A DNA stretch of 64,000 nucleotides from Rhodohalobacter sulfatireducens (GCF_022012475.1 NZ_JAKLWS010000001.1:248001-312000), one strand, 5' to 3'; shown: positions 1 through 9,545, numbered from the stretch's first letter. The notes: a model not told the origin generated them from the sequence alone. Made by a program: numbers and translations.

Positions 1-586
1 TTTCCAGCTCAGTCAATGCATTCTCATATTGGTTGAGAGCATTGTAGTTCTGGAATTTGCTCAGGTGAATTTCAAATGCACTGCCTCTGAGGTCAAGAAT
101 ATTATCCAGCATATCGTTGGATTTTTCAAGCTGACCAATCTCCGTATAGTTTTCAGCCAGCCGATACAGTACATCTATATCATTCGGATGGTATTCGAGA
201 ATTTTGTTCAAAGAATTGATAGCCTGCTCATTTCGTCCCGATTCGGTATACACTCGTGCCAAATGCAGATGATACCACTTATTCTCCGGTTCCAATTCGG
301 CCGCAATCTGTCCGTAGTAGGCGGCATTCGTGTAGTCATCGATTTCCAGGTATACATCCGAAAGTGCATAATTTACACCGGCGTGATCCGACAATTTGAG
401 GTGAGCTGCGGTAAGTTTATCAAGTGCGAGTTCATAATCCTGGTTTTCAAAGTCGTTTATCCCCTGGATGTAGTACTCAAGCGCCTCCGCCATCTCATCA
501 TCGATGGAAGTGGTATCCTGGGCATCAATAGCCACAGGGATCAGGAAAAATATTGCAAGCAGAAACTGTAGTGATCGTTTAATCAT
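1..586 (-). CDS. TPR-repeat secreted protein (3' end outside the window)
   Basis: The minus strand is open from an ATG at 586 to the window edge, so only the N-terminal 195 or so residues are visible. It begins with a signal peptide (MIKRSLQFLLAIFFLIPVAIDAQ). Repeating helix pairs follow with TPR spacing, for example around YYIQGINDFENQDYELALDK, then NYALSDVYLEIDDYTNAAYY, then LHLARVYTESGRNEQAI. The product is probably a periplasmic or outer-membrane-associated protein-interaction scaffold. A plus-strand open frame over the same bases is the antisense shadow and was ignored. The specific partner cannot be told; the C-terminus could carry another domain. Confidence 0.8.
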   Translation of the reverse strand, partial: MIKRSLQFLLAIFFLIPVAIDAQDTTSIDDEMAEALEYYIQGINDFENQDYELALDKLTAAHLKLSDHAGVNYALSDVYLEIDDYTNAAYYGQIAAELEPENKWYHLHLARVYTESGRNEQAINSLNKILEYHPNDIDVLYRLAENYTEIGQLEKSNDMLDNILDLRGSAFEIHLSKFQNYNALNQYENALTELE

Positions 587-715
587 CAAATAATGAATTC
601 GTTCTCCGGAGTTCATAGAACGAACAAGCGGAACGGTAATTATAAATTGTGATCTGAATGTTCACCAAATGTACCATTCTTTGCAAATGGATGTTAGGGA
701 AGTTTTAAGCAGAGA

Positions 716-828
716 ACCTGACAGTGTTCGTCAACTGACGGACCTTTCAGCGCTCGAATTGTAAGGAAAGTATAAATACGTACCGGCAACGCTGTCAGGA
801 GCTCACGCTGTTCGGACACTGACAGGTT
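716..828. repeat. Imperfect inverted repeat around CTGACAG words
   Basis: The spacer between the TPR gene and ftsY carries aacctgacagtgttcg near 714 and its near-complement cggacactgacaggtt near 813, matching at 14 of 16 positions, with another ctgacgg and gctgtcagg in between. Similar gccgtcag/ctgac words form hairpins at 3547-3579 and 3991-4023, so this looks like a dispersed intergenic element rather than a gene-specific operator. Confidence 0.4.
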
Positions 829-865
829 ACTATCTGTTGTTCCGTATTAGTAAGCCTTTATACAA

Positions 866-1819
866 TTATTCGCCAAACAGAGCCTTCACAAAACCATCTC
901 TCTCAAAAACCTGGAGGTCTTCAATCTGCTCGCCGACACCGATATATTTAACCGGTACATTCAGTTCATTGGATACGCCGATTACAATTCCCCCTTTAGC
1001 CGTTCCGTCCAGTTTGGTGAGTACAAGGCCGGTAACATCTACCACATCGGTAAATGCATTAGCCTGTTGCATGGCGTTTTGTCCCGTGGAGGCATCCAGT
1101 ACAAGCAGAATTTCGTGTGGAGCTCCGTCCACCACTTTGCCCATCACCCTCTTAATTTTGGCAAGCTCTTCCATGAGCGATTTCTTGTTGTGAAGCCGGC
1201 CGGCAGTGTCCACCAATACAACATCCGCATTTCTTGATTTGGCTGAAGCAACCGTATCATACGCCACGGCTGACGGATCGGCGTTTTGACCCTGCTGAAT
1301 TATGGGTACATCGGCACGTTCGCTCCAAATTTTTAGCTGGTCGACCGCTGCTGCACGAAATGTATCGGCCGCTCCGAGCATTACGTTTTTGCCGGCTTTT
1401 TTGTAGAGGTGAGCCAGTTTCCCAATGGTTGTGGTTTTCCCCACACCATTCACACCCACAATCATAATCACATGCGGTTTAGCGGGGAAATCGGCATCAA
1501 ATTCTGCGGGCTGATCAGGCCTGTTTTCTTTCAACAGTGCCGTAATCTCTTCCCTCATGATCTGTTGAAGCTCATTTTGCGTGATAAACTTATCGCGAGC
1601 CACACGCTTTTCTAAGCGATCAATAATTTCAATCGTTGTCTTTACACCAACATCTGATGAAATCAGTGCGTCTTCGAGGTCATCAAGAGTTGCGTCATCA
1701 ATTTTATCTTTACCGGCAATACTTTTACCGATCTTGTTGAGCAGTCCTTCGCGGCTCTTCTCGACCCCTTTGTCGAGTTTCTCTTCTTTTTTTAGTCCAA
1801 GTTTGTCTAACCAGCCCAT
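866..1819 (-). CDS. ftsY: Signal recognition particle receptor FtsY
   Basis: FtsY is the SRP-receptor GTPase that docks ribosome-SRP complexes at the inner membrane for co-translational insertion of membrane proteins. The 317 residues start with a short amphipathic, lysine-rich N-terminus ([14 protein letters not shown]), followed by the helical N domain to about residue 100 and the G domain. Visible motifs are the P-loop GVNGVGKTT at 122-130, DTFRAAA at 152-158, DTAGR at 204-208 and [10 protein letters not shown] from 268. The acidic A domain of E. coli FtsY is missing, giving the short form common in Bacteroidota. In many Bacteroidota ftsY follows rpmB-rpmG-DUF4295; here that trio is 37 kb away. 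Confidence 0.97.
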   Translation of the reverse strand: MGWLDKLGLKKEEKLDKGVEKSREGLLNKIGKSIAGKDKIDDATLDDLEDALISSDVGVKTTIEIIDRLEKRVARDKFITQNELQQIMREEITALLKENRPDQPAEFDADFPAKPHVIMIVGVNGVGKTTTIGKLAHLYKKAGKNVMLGAADTFRAAAVDQLKIWSERADVPIIQQGQNADPSAVAYDTVASAKSRNADVVLVDTAGRLHNKKSLMEELAKIKRVMGKVVDGAPHEILLVLDASTGQNAMQQANAFTDVVDVTGLVLTKLDGTAKGGIVIGVSNELNVPVKYIGVGEQIEDLQVFERDGFVKALFGE

Positions 1820-1947
1820 TCGTTTGTCTCGTTTCGGGTATCAAATTTCGTTAGATGGAATATACGATGATTAATGACAGACGTGAAACGTAAAACCGTA
1901 AGTATACTAAACTGCCGAATCTTTTAGCTCGAGTTTTATATGCCTGG

Positions 1948-2012
1948 AGTCATCCGATGAGTAATTCGAGTAGAAGTCCACAGATTTGATCTAATTTACT
2001 CATTGGATGACT
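1948..2012. repeat. Long palindromic intergenic repeat, copy 1
   Basis: Arms agtcatccgatgagtaa (1948-1964) and ttactcattggatgact (1996-2012) are complementary at 16 of 17 positions around a 31-base loop. Copies with the same GGATGAGT/ACTCATCC arms occur at 3430-3488 and 18608-18670. The remainder of the 1820-2118 spacer shows no gene. Confidence 0.75.
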
Positions 2013-2118
2013 TTTTACTCGGCAGACGATAAAGAAAATCTTCAGCCGAATTCGTCTCTCTCTTACCCTTTGCTACTTGCTTTCAGTAGTTTCGATCCAT
2101 TGGGGCCTTTTCACTTCC

Positions 2119-2712
2119 TCAGTTAAAATCCGCCCCGGCCATAATCTTGTTATAACGAATGGTGTACTCGATGAAGGAATAAACCATTAATAACACGGAG
2201 AGAATGATCAGCAAAAGATGAACCTGGGTAGCCTCGGGAAAGAAAAATTCACTCATCCAGTAGAGTGCCATACCATTGACAGAAATCTTGCCGGACATGA
2301 TAGACATGGCCACTTTACCGCGTTTTTTCCTGATACGCGCTGATCCCCACATAATCAGCAGGTCCCGGCTCACGCCCAGAAAGAAATACCAAAGTGGAAT
2401 CCAGCCCAAAAAAACAGTGTAGAGAAACAGGAAAAAAGCCATCAGCTTATCAGCAACGGGATCAAGCATTTTTCCAAGCTCAGATCTTTCGTTTCTAAGT
2501 CTTGCTACAAGTCCGTCAAAATAGTCCGAAATTCCACCGTAAACGATCAGTGCAACGATAGCTAAATTCGTTTCATAACCATTATGAATATGAAGGTATA
2601 TAATTGGTGCGGCTACCAATACCCTTGTTAAGGATATAAAATTAGACCATGTGTAAATCTCCTTTGTAACCAATACCTTCTTACCATCAATATTTGATGC
2701 AGCTTCTCTCAT
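2119..2712 (-). CDS. pgsA: CDP-alcohol phosphatidyltransferase (PgsA-like)
   Basis: This integral membrane enzyme transfers a phosphatidyl group from CDP-diacylglycerol to an alcohol, most likely glycerol-3-phosphate, the committed step to phosphatidylglycerol. The 197 residues contain the family signature DGxxARx8GxxxDxxxD as DGLVAR (66-71), G80, D84 and D88, with hydrophobic segments before and after it. Length and the DPVADK form of the motif fit PgsA better than the phosphatidylserine synthases, but substrate cannot be read from sequence alone. It is monocistronic, divergent from the NUDIX gene at 2777, with only 64 bases between them. Confidence 0.85.
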   Translation of the reverse strand: MREAASNIDGKKVLVTKEIYTWSNFISLTRVLVAAPIIYLHIHNGYETNLAIVALIVYGGISDYFDGLVARLRNERSELGKMLDPVADKLMAFFLFLYTVFLGWIPLWYFFLGVSRDLLIMWGSARIRKKRGKVAMSIMSGKISVNGMALYWMSEFFFPEATQVHLLLIILSVLLMVYSFIEYTIRYNKIMAGADFN

Positions 2713-2776
2713 TCACGCAGTTGCTTCTAATCCGATTGAGTTTTAATAATACAGTTTATAAAACAGATAAATACAA

Positions 2777-3379
2777 ATGAAATATAAAGATTTAAGGACC
2801 ACCGAACAGGCCGATGCCAAACTCAGGGAAAAAAAGCTAACATCAAAGAAAGTATTTAACGGAAAACTGCTTCACGTTTACTCCGATGAAGCTGAACTCC
2901 CGGATAACTCTACTTCCACGCGTGAATGGATTAAACATCCCGGGGCAAGCGCAGTTGTTCCGGTTTTCGAGGATGGAACTGTTATGCTTCTTCAGCAATT
3001 TCGTTATCCGCCCAAAAAGACGTTTATCGAAGTGCCGGCCGGAAAGATTGATCCGGGTGAGAGTAAAAAAAATACAGCCAAACGGGAGCTCTTTGAAGAG
3101 AGCGGAATTAAATGCGAGCAACTTAAAGAAGTTGGCTCTTTTTATCCCGCGATTGGTTATGCAGATGAAATTATTTACGTGTATGTAGCCTGGGGATTAA
3201 CTGAAGAGACACAATCAGTAGATGACGATGAGTTTTTGCTAAAATACCGTATTCCGTTTTCTAAAGCCCTGGAGATGATTAAAACCGGCGATATCACCGA
3301 TGGAAAAACGATCTGTTCGTTGATCCAGGCCTCTATGTGGTGGAGGGAAAATGCTCCCTTTGAGTTGGATTTGGAATGA
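2777..3379 (+). CDS. NUDIX hydrolase, ADP-ribose pyrophosphatase type
   Basis: The 200-residue protein carries a complete Nudix box, Gx5Ex7REUxEExGU, running from G89 (GKIDPGE) through RELFEESGI to residue 111. These residues form the magnesium-binding catalytic helix. Upstream are the FRYPPKKTFIEVPAGKIDPG strand and turn characteristic of ADP-ribose pyrophosphatases, so cleavage of ADP-ribose or a related nucleoside-diphosphate sugar to AMP plus the sugar phosphate is the likely reaction. It is cytosolic, without signal or membrane segment. The start is the first ATG after the short divergent promoter region shared with the phosphatidyltransferase gene. Confidence 0.9.
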   Translation: MKYKDLRTTEQADAKLREKKLTSKKVFNGKLLHVYSDEAELPDNSTSTREWIKHPGASAVVPVFEDGTVMLLQQFRYPPKKTFIEVPAGKIDPGESKKNTAKRELFEESGIKCEQLKEVGSFYPAIGYADEIIYVYVAWGLTEETQSVDDDEFLLKYRIPFSKALEMIKTGDITDGKTICSLIQASMWWRENAPFELDLE

Positions 3380-3429
3380 TAATGTACGCCGGACAGCTTG
3401 CCCGGCACACTAAAACAAGATCCTATAAT

Positions 3430-3488
3430 TCATCGGATGAGTGATTTGGCAAGATCTTTATGAATTCGTCTCAACACTCATCCGATGA
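3430..3488. repeat. Long palindromic intergenic repeat, copy 2
   Basis: Perfect 14-base arms tcatcggatgagtg (3430-3443) and cactcatccgatga (3475-3488) enclose a 31-base loop. It belongs to the same family as 1948-2012 and 18608-18670. It lies 50 bases after the NUDIX stop codon and could also act as a 3' hairpin. Confidence 0.75.
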
Positions 3489-3546
3489 GTAGCATGAAAC
3501 AAATGCCATGTGAGCTCGGGGTATGACACATAACGTTTCAACATAA

Positions 3547-3579
3547 AGCCGTCTGGCCGCTTTAAGCGTTCTGACGGCT
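3547..3579. repeat. Hairpin with gccgtc/gacggc arms
   Basis: Arms agccgtc and gacggct enclose a nested cgctttaagcg palindrome. The same words recur at 3991-4023 (gccgtcag and ctgacagcg). Nothing else recognisable lies in the 3380-3674 spacer apart from palindrome copy 2. Confidence 0.45.
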
Positions 3580-3674
3580 ATGGAGTTGTCCCGGGATCTC
3601 CAATCGTATATGAAGCTCGGGGGATGTACACCCCTCCCTCCGTCGGCTGACGGAGGACTCCCCTGAAGGTGAGA

Positions 3675-3965
3675 TTATTCTTCTTTAATCACACCCTCAT
3701 CCAATGCCAGTTGATAGAGCGACTCATGCAAATTCTCCCGGTCCAGGTCCCCGCGGTTGATGAGGGATTCGATCTCTTCTCCGGTAAACATCATCAACAT
3801 TCCCTGCTGTCGAAATTCCTGGTCAATATTTCTTGGGTTTGTTAATCTCATTTTACCAAGGTCCAATCCATTGGGGCTAACTTTCAGATTCACCAGGCAG
3901 TAGTATTGATCCGCCGGTTCATCCCCAAAATCGATGCGTTGTAGCTTTGTGTTTTTGAATTTCAT
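3675..3965 (-). CDS. Hypothetical protein, 96 aa
   Basis: I do not recognise this small protein. It starts MKFKNTKLQRIDFGDEPADQ and reads as a soluble, acidic protein with a beta-rich first half and a helical, charged C-terminus ending in GVIKEE. There is no signal peptide, transmembrane segment or cysteine pair. Codon use resembles its neighbours and no competing frame is better, so I treat it as a real gene. It is flanked on both sides by palindromic spacers and does not appear to share an operon with the HTH gene at 4251. Confidence 0.6.
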   Translation of the reverse strand: MKFKNTKLQRIDFGDEPADQYYCLVNLKVSPNGLDLGKMRLTNPRNIDQEFRQQGMLMMFTGEEIESLINRGDLDRENLHESLYQLALDEGVIKEE

Positions 3966-3990
3966 AAATGATTAAATCTTTTGTGAATAG

Positions 3991-4200
3991 AGCCGTCAGC
4001 GTCCGAAGGTCCTGACAGCGTCGGATGGAAAAACTCAAGTTAATTATTTTAGGATAGCGCGAGCGTCTCGCTCGTGCCCTGCATAAGGGCACAAACAAGG
4101 ATGTTTGCGCCATCACAATATTGGGTTCTTTGACCCACCCTAAATCCCTCCCTATGAAGAAAAGCACTTCACAAGGAGGGACTTAAACTACCCCTTCCAT
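3991..4200. repeat. Cluster of dispersed hairpin repeats
   Basis: This spacer holds three different hairpins: gccgtcag/ctgacagcg (about 3991-4021), gcgagcgtctcgctcgt near 4060 and gtgccctgcataagggcac near 4074. After these come the words ccctccctat and caaggaggga near 4150-4185. A minus-strand open frame through it is built from repeat sequence and is not a believable gene. Confidence 0.5.
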
Positions 4201-4250
4201 TTAATCTCAGCTTTTTCCGGGAGCATAGGAAAGGGGTTTGAGGATATTGA

Positions 4251-4661
4251 TCATTCAGAATATCGCTCAATAAAGTCCCGTGCCTTAACAATCTCCATAA
4301 TTTCACCACTTTCGGCATTTGTAATTTGCACCTGGAACAAACTGATAATCGCCTGGTTATTTAAGCATTCAAGCGTTTCAGAAATCGTCGCGCACTCCTC
4401 GGTTTCACTAACCAGGTCGTTCACGCCCTGAACCACATATTTCAGGTTTTGTTGTTTCTTTTTTTCTTTTGGGGTTTCATCTTCAGGTGGATTAAAATAT
4501 TCACGAATTGCTTCTTCGGTGACAAACCATTGTACACCTAATTTGCGTCCGCGGATTCGGCCTTCACGAAGGTAGGCACGAAGCGTCATCTTGCTGATAC
4601 CCAGGCTTTCGTGCAGATCATCGATAGAATAGAGCGTTAATGAACCAATTTTTCTCGGCAT
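4251..4661 (-). CDS. Excisionase/MerR-type helix-turn-helix protein
   Basis: Residues 8-58 form a winged helix-turn-helix of the HTH_17/excisionase class: LYSIDDLHESLGISKMTLRA is the recognition unit, followed by YLREGRIRGRKLGVQWFVTE, the usual wing. A lysine-rich linker (KEKKKQQ, about 68-74) leads to a roughly 60-residue acidic C-terminal domain that I do not recognise and that may mediate dimerisation or ligand sensing. Length 136 aa. It probably binds DNA as a regulator. The RND operon at 4990-9434 lies upstream on the same strand, but a 328-base gap with a terminator-like hairpin separates them, so co-transcription is unlikely and the target is unknown. Confidence 0.75.
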   Translation of the reverse strand: MPRKIGSLTLYSIDDLHESLGISKMTLRAYLREGRIRGRKLGVQWFVTEEAIREYFNPPEDETPKEKKKQQNLKYVVQGVNDLVSETEECATISETLECLNNQAIISLFQVQITNAESGEIMEIVKARDFIERYSE

Positions 4662-4919
4662 TACAATCTTTGATTACCTATTATTACTTATCATTAGTTG
4701 TATAAAGAACACAAATAAACCGATATTATCGCTCTTTATCAAGACAACGGAAATTTCATTTGGAGTGAATAGCTTAAACCCTTTATATTGATAGTAATTG
4801 ATCAAAACAAAAAGCCTTCCACTGATCAAACGCTGCGATAATTTCCTATCAACATGCCCTCATTTTTTTATTGTTCATTCTTCTTTTCAGAACAGTTCTC
4901 TCTCACAAATTTCTAACAA

Positions 4920-4967
4920 AAAAGCGCTGAAGAGATAGCGACCTGATCGTATCTAAACAACGCTTTT
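4920..4967 (-). terminator. Possible terminator of the RND operon
   Basis: On the minus strand aaaagcg pairs with cgctttt across a 34-base loop and is followed by a T-rich run. It lies just past the efflux permease stop. The loop is long, so this is a weak call. The rest of 4662-4989 is AT-rich sequence with no gene seen. Confidence 0.35.
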
Positions 4968-4989
4968 GAGGGTTAATAGCGAATAAATA

Positions 4990-7900
4990 TTATGTAGTTG
5001 GCTGCGTAACTACTTTCTGTGATCGTTTCTCTGCCCATTCTGCTCGTTTTTCATCCACCAGTTCTTTCACACGGTTTGCTGAGATATAAACCACTGGAAT
5101 CAATACTAAGGTAATGAGAGTTGATGCGGTTAAGCCCCCAATTACAACCCGTGCAAGTGATGCTTGAATTTCTCCGCCGGCACCCCAACCAAACGATAAT
5201 GGAAGGAGTCCGAGAATGGTGGTAAGTGTAGTCATCAGAATAGGTCTCAATCGAAGTCTTCCGGATTCAATGACAGCTTCCAGGACACCAAGGTTTCGAT
5301 CGCGCCTCATCAGGTTAATGTAATCCACAAGGACAATAGCATTGTTTACCACAATACCAACGAGCATGATGATCCCCATAATGCTCTGCATGTTGAATGT
5401 AGTGCCTGTCAAAAGCATGGTCGGGATCACTCCAACAATCGCTACCGGAACAGCAAACATTACAATCAACGGATCGAGGAAGCGCTCAAATTGTGCTGCC
5501 ATTACCATGTAAATCAGAATGAAAGCCATAATAATGGATATCAAGAAATCTTGTTGCGCTTTCTGCTGCTCTTCATATTCACCGCTATACACAACCGAAA
5601 ATCCTGCTGGAAGGGTCAGGTCAGAAAGTTCTGCCTGAATTTTTTGGACAGCTTCACCCAAAGGTGTTCCGCTTTCAAGGTTTGCTGTGATATACGTCAC
5701 TCGTTGCCCGTTAATTCGATTAATACTGACCGGGCCCTCAGACGCACGCTGATCAATCACTGTTGAGATCGGGATGGTTTCTCCCTCAGCCGATCGAACC
5801 GAAATATTTTCGATGTCGATCGTGCTCATTCGGTCAGACTCCTGTAAACGTACCCGAATCGGGAATTCATCGCCGCCCTCGCGGAACACCCCGGCCTGAA
5901 CGCCGCCTACATTGGCCTGCACGGCTTGAGCCACTTCCCGGCCCGTGAGACCCAATTCGGAAATTTTCTCGCGGTCAAAAATAATGTTTTGCTCCGGCCG
6001 TCCTTCCTCACGGTCAGATCGCACGCCTCGTACCTCAGGGATTCGCTCCATTCGCTGCCGAATCTCATCGGCCAGTTCTGCTGAAACATCCAGGTCATAT
6101 CCTCGCAGTTCCAGTTGGACGGCTTCCTCGCCCCCGGACCCAAAAATTCGACGCAAAATCCAGAGGCCGGATTGAGCCCGAACCCTGAAAAATCCACCCG
6201 GAATGCTTCCCTCAATCTGGTTACGAATCTCATCAGCCAGTTCATATGAGCTCACCGTTCGCTCCGACTCATCAACCAGCGCCAGTTCAACTTCGGCATT
6301 TCCATTTCGCACCTCGGTCGACATAAACTTAACCTGGTCCATCGGGGCAATGGCCAATACTTTTTCTTTCAATTCCAGCATATATCGATTGGCCACGGCG
6401 ATGTTCATACCATCTTCCATGTAGAAATCAATGCTGATCTCATCGGCTTCTGTTTGTGGTGCCAGTTCCGTATCTACAAATCCTGCCCCATAAATTGATC
6501 CTGCAATCAATACAATTGTCACGCCAAACACCGTATACTTTCTCTCAATCGCCTTGCTGAGAATCTTGCTGTACTTGTTTTCAACTTTCTCAAAAAAGAT
6601 CTGGAAGCGTCCCTTGTCTGAAATATCCGTTTCTAAATCAGGTTTTATACTCATGAATTTACTTGCAAGCATCGGTACCAAAGTCAATGCCACAAGGAGT
6701 GAGCAGAACAGCGCGAACACCACAACAAGCGCTAATTCCTGGAACAGGGTTCCGGTAATAGTCTGCATAAATACAACCGGCAGAAAAATCACAGACGTGG
6801 TAATAGTCGATGCCACAATTGCGCCGGAAACTTCCTGAGTACCTACAAGTGCACTCTCCCCCAGTGATTTTCCACTCGACCTGAGCCGGACAATATTTTC
6901 CAGCACCACTATGGCGTTATCTACAATGAGACCGACGCCAAGCGCCAATCCTCCGAAACTCATCTGGTTTAGAGTTAGTCCGGTAAAATAAAGCAGACCA
7001 AATGTTGCGATGATAGAAACCGGTATTGCAAGCGAGATAATAAACGTGGTTGAGCCGTTTCTGAGGAAAATATAGAGGATGAAGATCGCCAGTACAGCTC
7101 CCCACATGGCGGCTTGCTGCACATTATCGATAGAATTTTGAATGAAGTCACTCTGGTCAATCACCATCAACAGTTCAATATCTTCTCTTTCGCTGTTGAT
7201 CTGTTCAATTTCACTTCGAATATCGGCGGCAACCTGAACCGTATTTGATCCGGTCTGTTTCCGGATACCCATTCGGATCATCGGTTTGTCATTCACATTT
7301 ACAACCCGACCGAGGTCTTCGTAGCCATCTTCTACAGTTGCTACATCCCGAACACGAACCGGCTTACCGTCAATTCGGGTGATAATTGTCCCGGAAATTT
7401 GATTGATGGAGGTGTATTCGCCAAGGGTTCTTACATAAATATCGGTAATTCCACTTTTCACATTTCCGCCCGGAAGCGTAGTGTTCTCAGCCACGATAGC
7501 GTTTTGAACGTCAATGGCAGTCAGCCCGCTTGCCATCAGCCGATCCCGCTTCAGGTTTACCCGAATTTCACGATGAACCCCACCCCATACATCAATAGTA
7601 CCGACCCCGGGTATCTGCTCAAGGCGTTTTGAAATATCACGTTCGAGAATCAACGTCAGTTCATCCAGTGGACGCGTGGATTGAGCACCAAGTATTACAA
7701 TCGGAAAATCATTCGGATCATACTTCCAAACTCTTGGTGCTTCGGCTTCCTCCGGCAGATCACGGCGGACCCTGTCTAACGCCGCACGAACATCATTTGC
7801 AGCTTCATCAAGATTTACACCCCGTGTAAAATTCAACGTAACCCGGCTTTCTCCCTCTTCGGATTGCGATGTAATCTCTTCAACATTTGAAACTCCTGCC

Positions 7901-8112
7901 AGTGCATTTTCAATACGGTCTGTAATAATCGTCTCAATCTCTTCTGGCCCCACATTTGGGTAATCAACATTTACAGAGAGACGAGGATACTCGATCGGAG
8001 GAAGCAGATCGATCGGGAGATAACGAAATCCGGCAATTCCTAAAACAATCACGATCAGGTATACCATCGTGACCGCAATGGGCCTGTTTATAGATGTTTT
8101 TGTGATTGGCAT
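4990..8112 (-). CDS. RND efflux transporter permease (HAE1/AcrB family)
   Basis: A full-length 1040-residue inner-membrane pump of the resistance-nodulation-division superfamily, which exports drugs, detergents or lipids using the proton gradient. The duplicated architecture is clear: TM1 (ITKTSINRPIAVTMVYLIVI), a porter loop beginning LLPPIEYPRLSVNVDYPNVG, TM2-6 with the conserved GVGLIVDNAIVVLENI proton-relay helix, then a second porter loop and TM8-12 with GIVVNNAIVLVDYINLMRR. The C-terminus is a charged cytosolic tail. It lies 11 bases after the adaptor gene on the same strand, so the two form an operon. No outer-membrane factor gene is adjacent, so a TolC-like partner must be encoded elsewhere. 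Substrate cannot be inferred. Confidence 0.95.
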   Translation of the reverse strand: MPITKTSINRPIAVTMVYLIVIVLGIAGFRYLPIDLLPPIEYPRLSVNVDYPNVGPEEIETIITDRIENALAGVSNVEEITSQSEEGESRVTLNFTRGVNLDEAANDVRAALDRVRRDLPEEAEAPRVWKYDPNDFPIVILGAQSTRPLDELTLILERDISKRLEQIPGVGTIDVWGGVHREIRVNLKRDRLMASGLTAIDVQNAIVAENTTLPGGNVKSGITDIYVRTLGEYTSINQISGTIITRIDGKPVRVRDVATVEDGYEDLGRVVNVNDKPMIRMGIRKQTGSNTVQVAADIRSEIEQINSEREDIELLMVIDQSDFIQNSIDNVQQAAMWGAVLAIFILYIFLRNGSTTFIISLAIPVSIIATFGLLYFTGLTLNQMSFGGLALGVGLIVDNAIVVLENIVRLRSSGKSLGESALVGTQEVSGAIVASTITTSVIFLPVVFMQTITGTLFQELALVVVFALFCSLLVALTLVPMLASKFMSIKPDLETDISDKGRFQIFFEKVENKYSKILSKAIERKYTVFGVTIVLIAGSIYGAGFVDTELAPQTEADEISIDFYMEDGMNIAVANRYMLELKEKVLAIAPMDQVKFMSTEVRNGNAEVELALVDESERTVSSYELADEIRNQIEGSIPGGFFRVRAQSGLWILRRIFGSGGEEAVQLELRGYDLDVSAELADEIRQRMERIPEVRGVRSDREEGRPEQNIIFDREKISELGLTGREVAQAVQANVGGVQAGVFREGGDEFPIRVRLQESDRMSTIDIENISVRSAEGETIPISTVIDQRASEGPVSINRINGQRVTYITANLESGTPLGEAVQKIQAELSDLTLPAGFSVVYSGEYEEQQKAQQDFLISIIMAFILIYMVMAAQFERFLDPLIVMFAVPVAIVGVIPTMLLTGTTFNMQSIMGIIMLVGIVVNNAIVLVDYINLMRRDRNLGVLEAVIESGRLRLRPILMTTLTTILGLLPLSFGWGAGGEIQASLARVVIGGLTASTLITLVLIPVVYISANRVKELVDEKRAEWAEKRSQKVVTQPTT

Positions 8113-8123
8113 CTTTTATTCCC

Positions 8124-9434
8124 CTACAATTGGTTAGCTGTTGAATTTGGAGTGTTTTCCACTACATTATCGCCACTCATAATTTCATCTAAGAGATCCT
8201 CCGGGCGCAGATCCTGCATCTCCATGATATTATTCCAGCTAGAGGGACGAATTCGAGCCTGTCCACTGTTATTTCGCTGTAATAAATTGTGACCAATTGT
8301 AACAACCCACTGCCCACTTCTTATCCCCGAAACACCGGCCGCATCACGTCCCCGTGCTATTACATCGATCGGAACAAATTCAACATCCGTTGGATTGCTG
8401 AGAGATGCCTGTTCCTCGCCTGAGTCCTGAATAAATTCAGATTCTAATCCAAAACTTGGAGCCACATAGACGCCTGTCACGCCCGTTTGTTGATTTCTGT
8501 ATATGGAACTGAGCGGTATTATCGTTGCTTGTTCACTCTCACCATAGAGTATGTCAACCGTTACGAACATACCCGGCATTAATAAACCCTCGGGATTTTC
8601 AATATCGATCTCGGCCTCGGTACTAAAATTACCCGCCCCCAAAAAGGGTGATATTCTTGAAATACCAGCCGTCAAAACCGTATCTGCTAAATTTTCTGAG
8701 AAGATCTGAACCGTCTGCCCCGTGTTGACATAACTCAGCATTCGTTCGGTTAGATTAATCGTAATTTTTGATTGGCTCAGATCACCAATCGTAAAAAGTC
8801 TAGTAGCTGAACTAACCTGCATCCCTATTTCGGCATTTCGCTGTCCAACCGTTCCATCCACCGGAGCTGCAATTTGTGTTTGATTGAGTGCGTCTCTTTG
8901 CTCCTCAACGTTTGCTTCTGCTTGTTCAACCCGAGCTTGTGCCAATTCGTAATTTGCCTCCGCCGATTCGAATTGAGCCTCCAACTGTTCCAATTCCAGG
9001 TCGCTGGCTACATCTCTCTCAGCCAAAACCCGCGTTCGTTTAATCTCTGCCTCAACTTCTCCCAATGCCGCAAGAGCCTGTTTTTCTTGTGCAACGCTTA
9101 TTCGAAGATTAGCTTCAGCCTGGCGTAGCCGTTCTCGGTATTCATTATCGCGTAACTGTATGAGAATATCTCCTGCCTCCACTTGATCCCCGTTTTGCAC
9201 ATAAACCTGTTCGATTGGAGCAGAAATCTCCGGGTAGATATCTACCTGATTGGCAGCACGAACAATTCCATTTAACCGTTCTTCGAGAGGCAGTGAGCCG
9301 AATTGGGCTTCTACTGCTTCAACGGCAGGCAAAACTTCATTAAACTCTCCGCTATTATTTTCTTCAGAACCACAGCCTTGCAGTATTATTACTCCAATAA
9401 CTACAAGCGCTAGTAAACATTTGTTTTTCATCAT
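8124..9434 (-). CDS. RND periplasmic adaptor lipoprotein
   Basis: A membrane-fusion protein that bridges the RND permease and an outer-membrane channel. The N-terminus is a lipoprotein signal (MMKNKCLLALVVIGVIILQGC) with lipobox LQGC, so the mature protein is anchored by a diacylglyceryl cysteine. Then follow the biotinyl-lipoyl-like half-motif (VEAGDILIQLRDNEYRERL), a long coiled-coil hairpin rich in EAQFESAEANYELAQARVEQ, the returning lipoyl half (QIAAPVDGTVGQRNAEIGMQ), and beta-barrel and membrane-proximal domains. At 436 residues it is slightly longer than AcrA because of an acidic, asparagine-rich tail. It is the first gene of the two-gene efflux operon. Confidence 0.92.
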   Translation of the reverse strand: MMKNKCLLALVVIGVIILQGCGSEENNSGEFNEVLPAVEAVEAQFGSLPLEERLNGIVRAANQVDIYPEISAPIEQVYVQNGDQVEAGDILIQLRDNEYRERLRQAEANLRISVAQEKQALAALGEVEAEIKRTRVLAERDVASDLELEQLEAQFESAEANYELAQARVEQAEANVEEQRDALNQTQIAAPVDGTVGQRNAEIGMQVSSATRLFTIGDLSQSKITINLTERMLSYVNTGQTVQIFSENLADTVLTAGISRISPFLGAGNFSTEAEIDIENPEGLLMPGMFVTVDILYGESEQATIIPLSSIYRNQQTGVTGVYVAPSFGLESEFIQDSGEEQASLSNPTDVEFVPIDVIARGRDAAGVSGIRSGQWVVTIGHNLLQRNNSGQARIRPSSWNNIMEMQDLRPEDLLDEIMSGDNVVENTPNSTANQL

Positions 9435-9461
9435 TCCTTTAATGTTAAATTAGTACAGACA

Positions 9462-9545
9462 TTACCACTTATTCTGATATATCATTCCATAGCGATTGTT
9501 AAAAGGTTTAAAAATGTTGTAAAGATTGGTTAGAATTGTATTCAT
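9462..9545 (-). CDS. Possible 27-residue leader peptide upstream of the RND operon
   Basis: A minus-strand ATG at 9545 is preceded at ideal spacing by a strong Shine-Dalgarno stretch (aggaggagaga) and opens a 28-codon frame (MNTILTNLYNIFKPFNNRYG and on to TAA) that ends 27 bases before the adaptor start. Strong Shine-Dalgarno sites are scarce in this window, which makes it stand out. The alternative reading is that the same bases are promoter: ttgaca, 17 bases, gagaat. Both cannot be fully right; I cannot decide from sequence. Confidence 0.3.
   Translation of the reverse strand: MNTILTNLYNIFKPFNNRYGMIYQNKW

Noticed and set aside
29-571. Long plus-strand open frame at the window start
   Set aside because: It is antisense to a TPR gene whose signal peptide and repeats are clear on the minus strand.
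3919-4167. Minus-strand 82-codon open frame
   Set aside because: It runs through three dispersed hairpin repeats and overlaps the start of the 96-residue gene.
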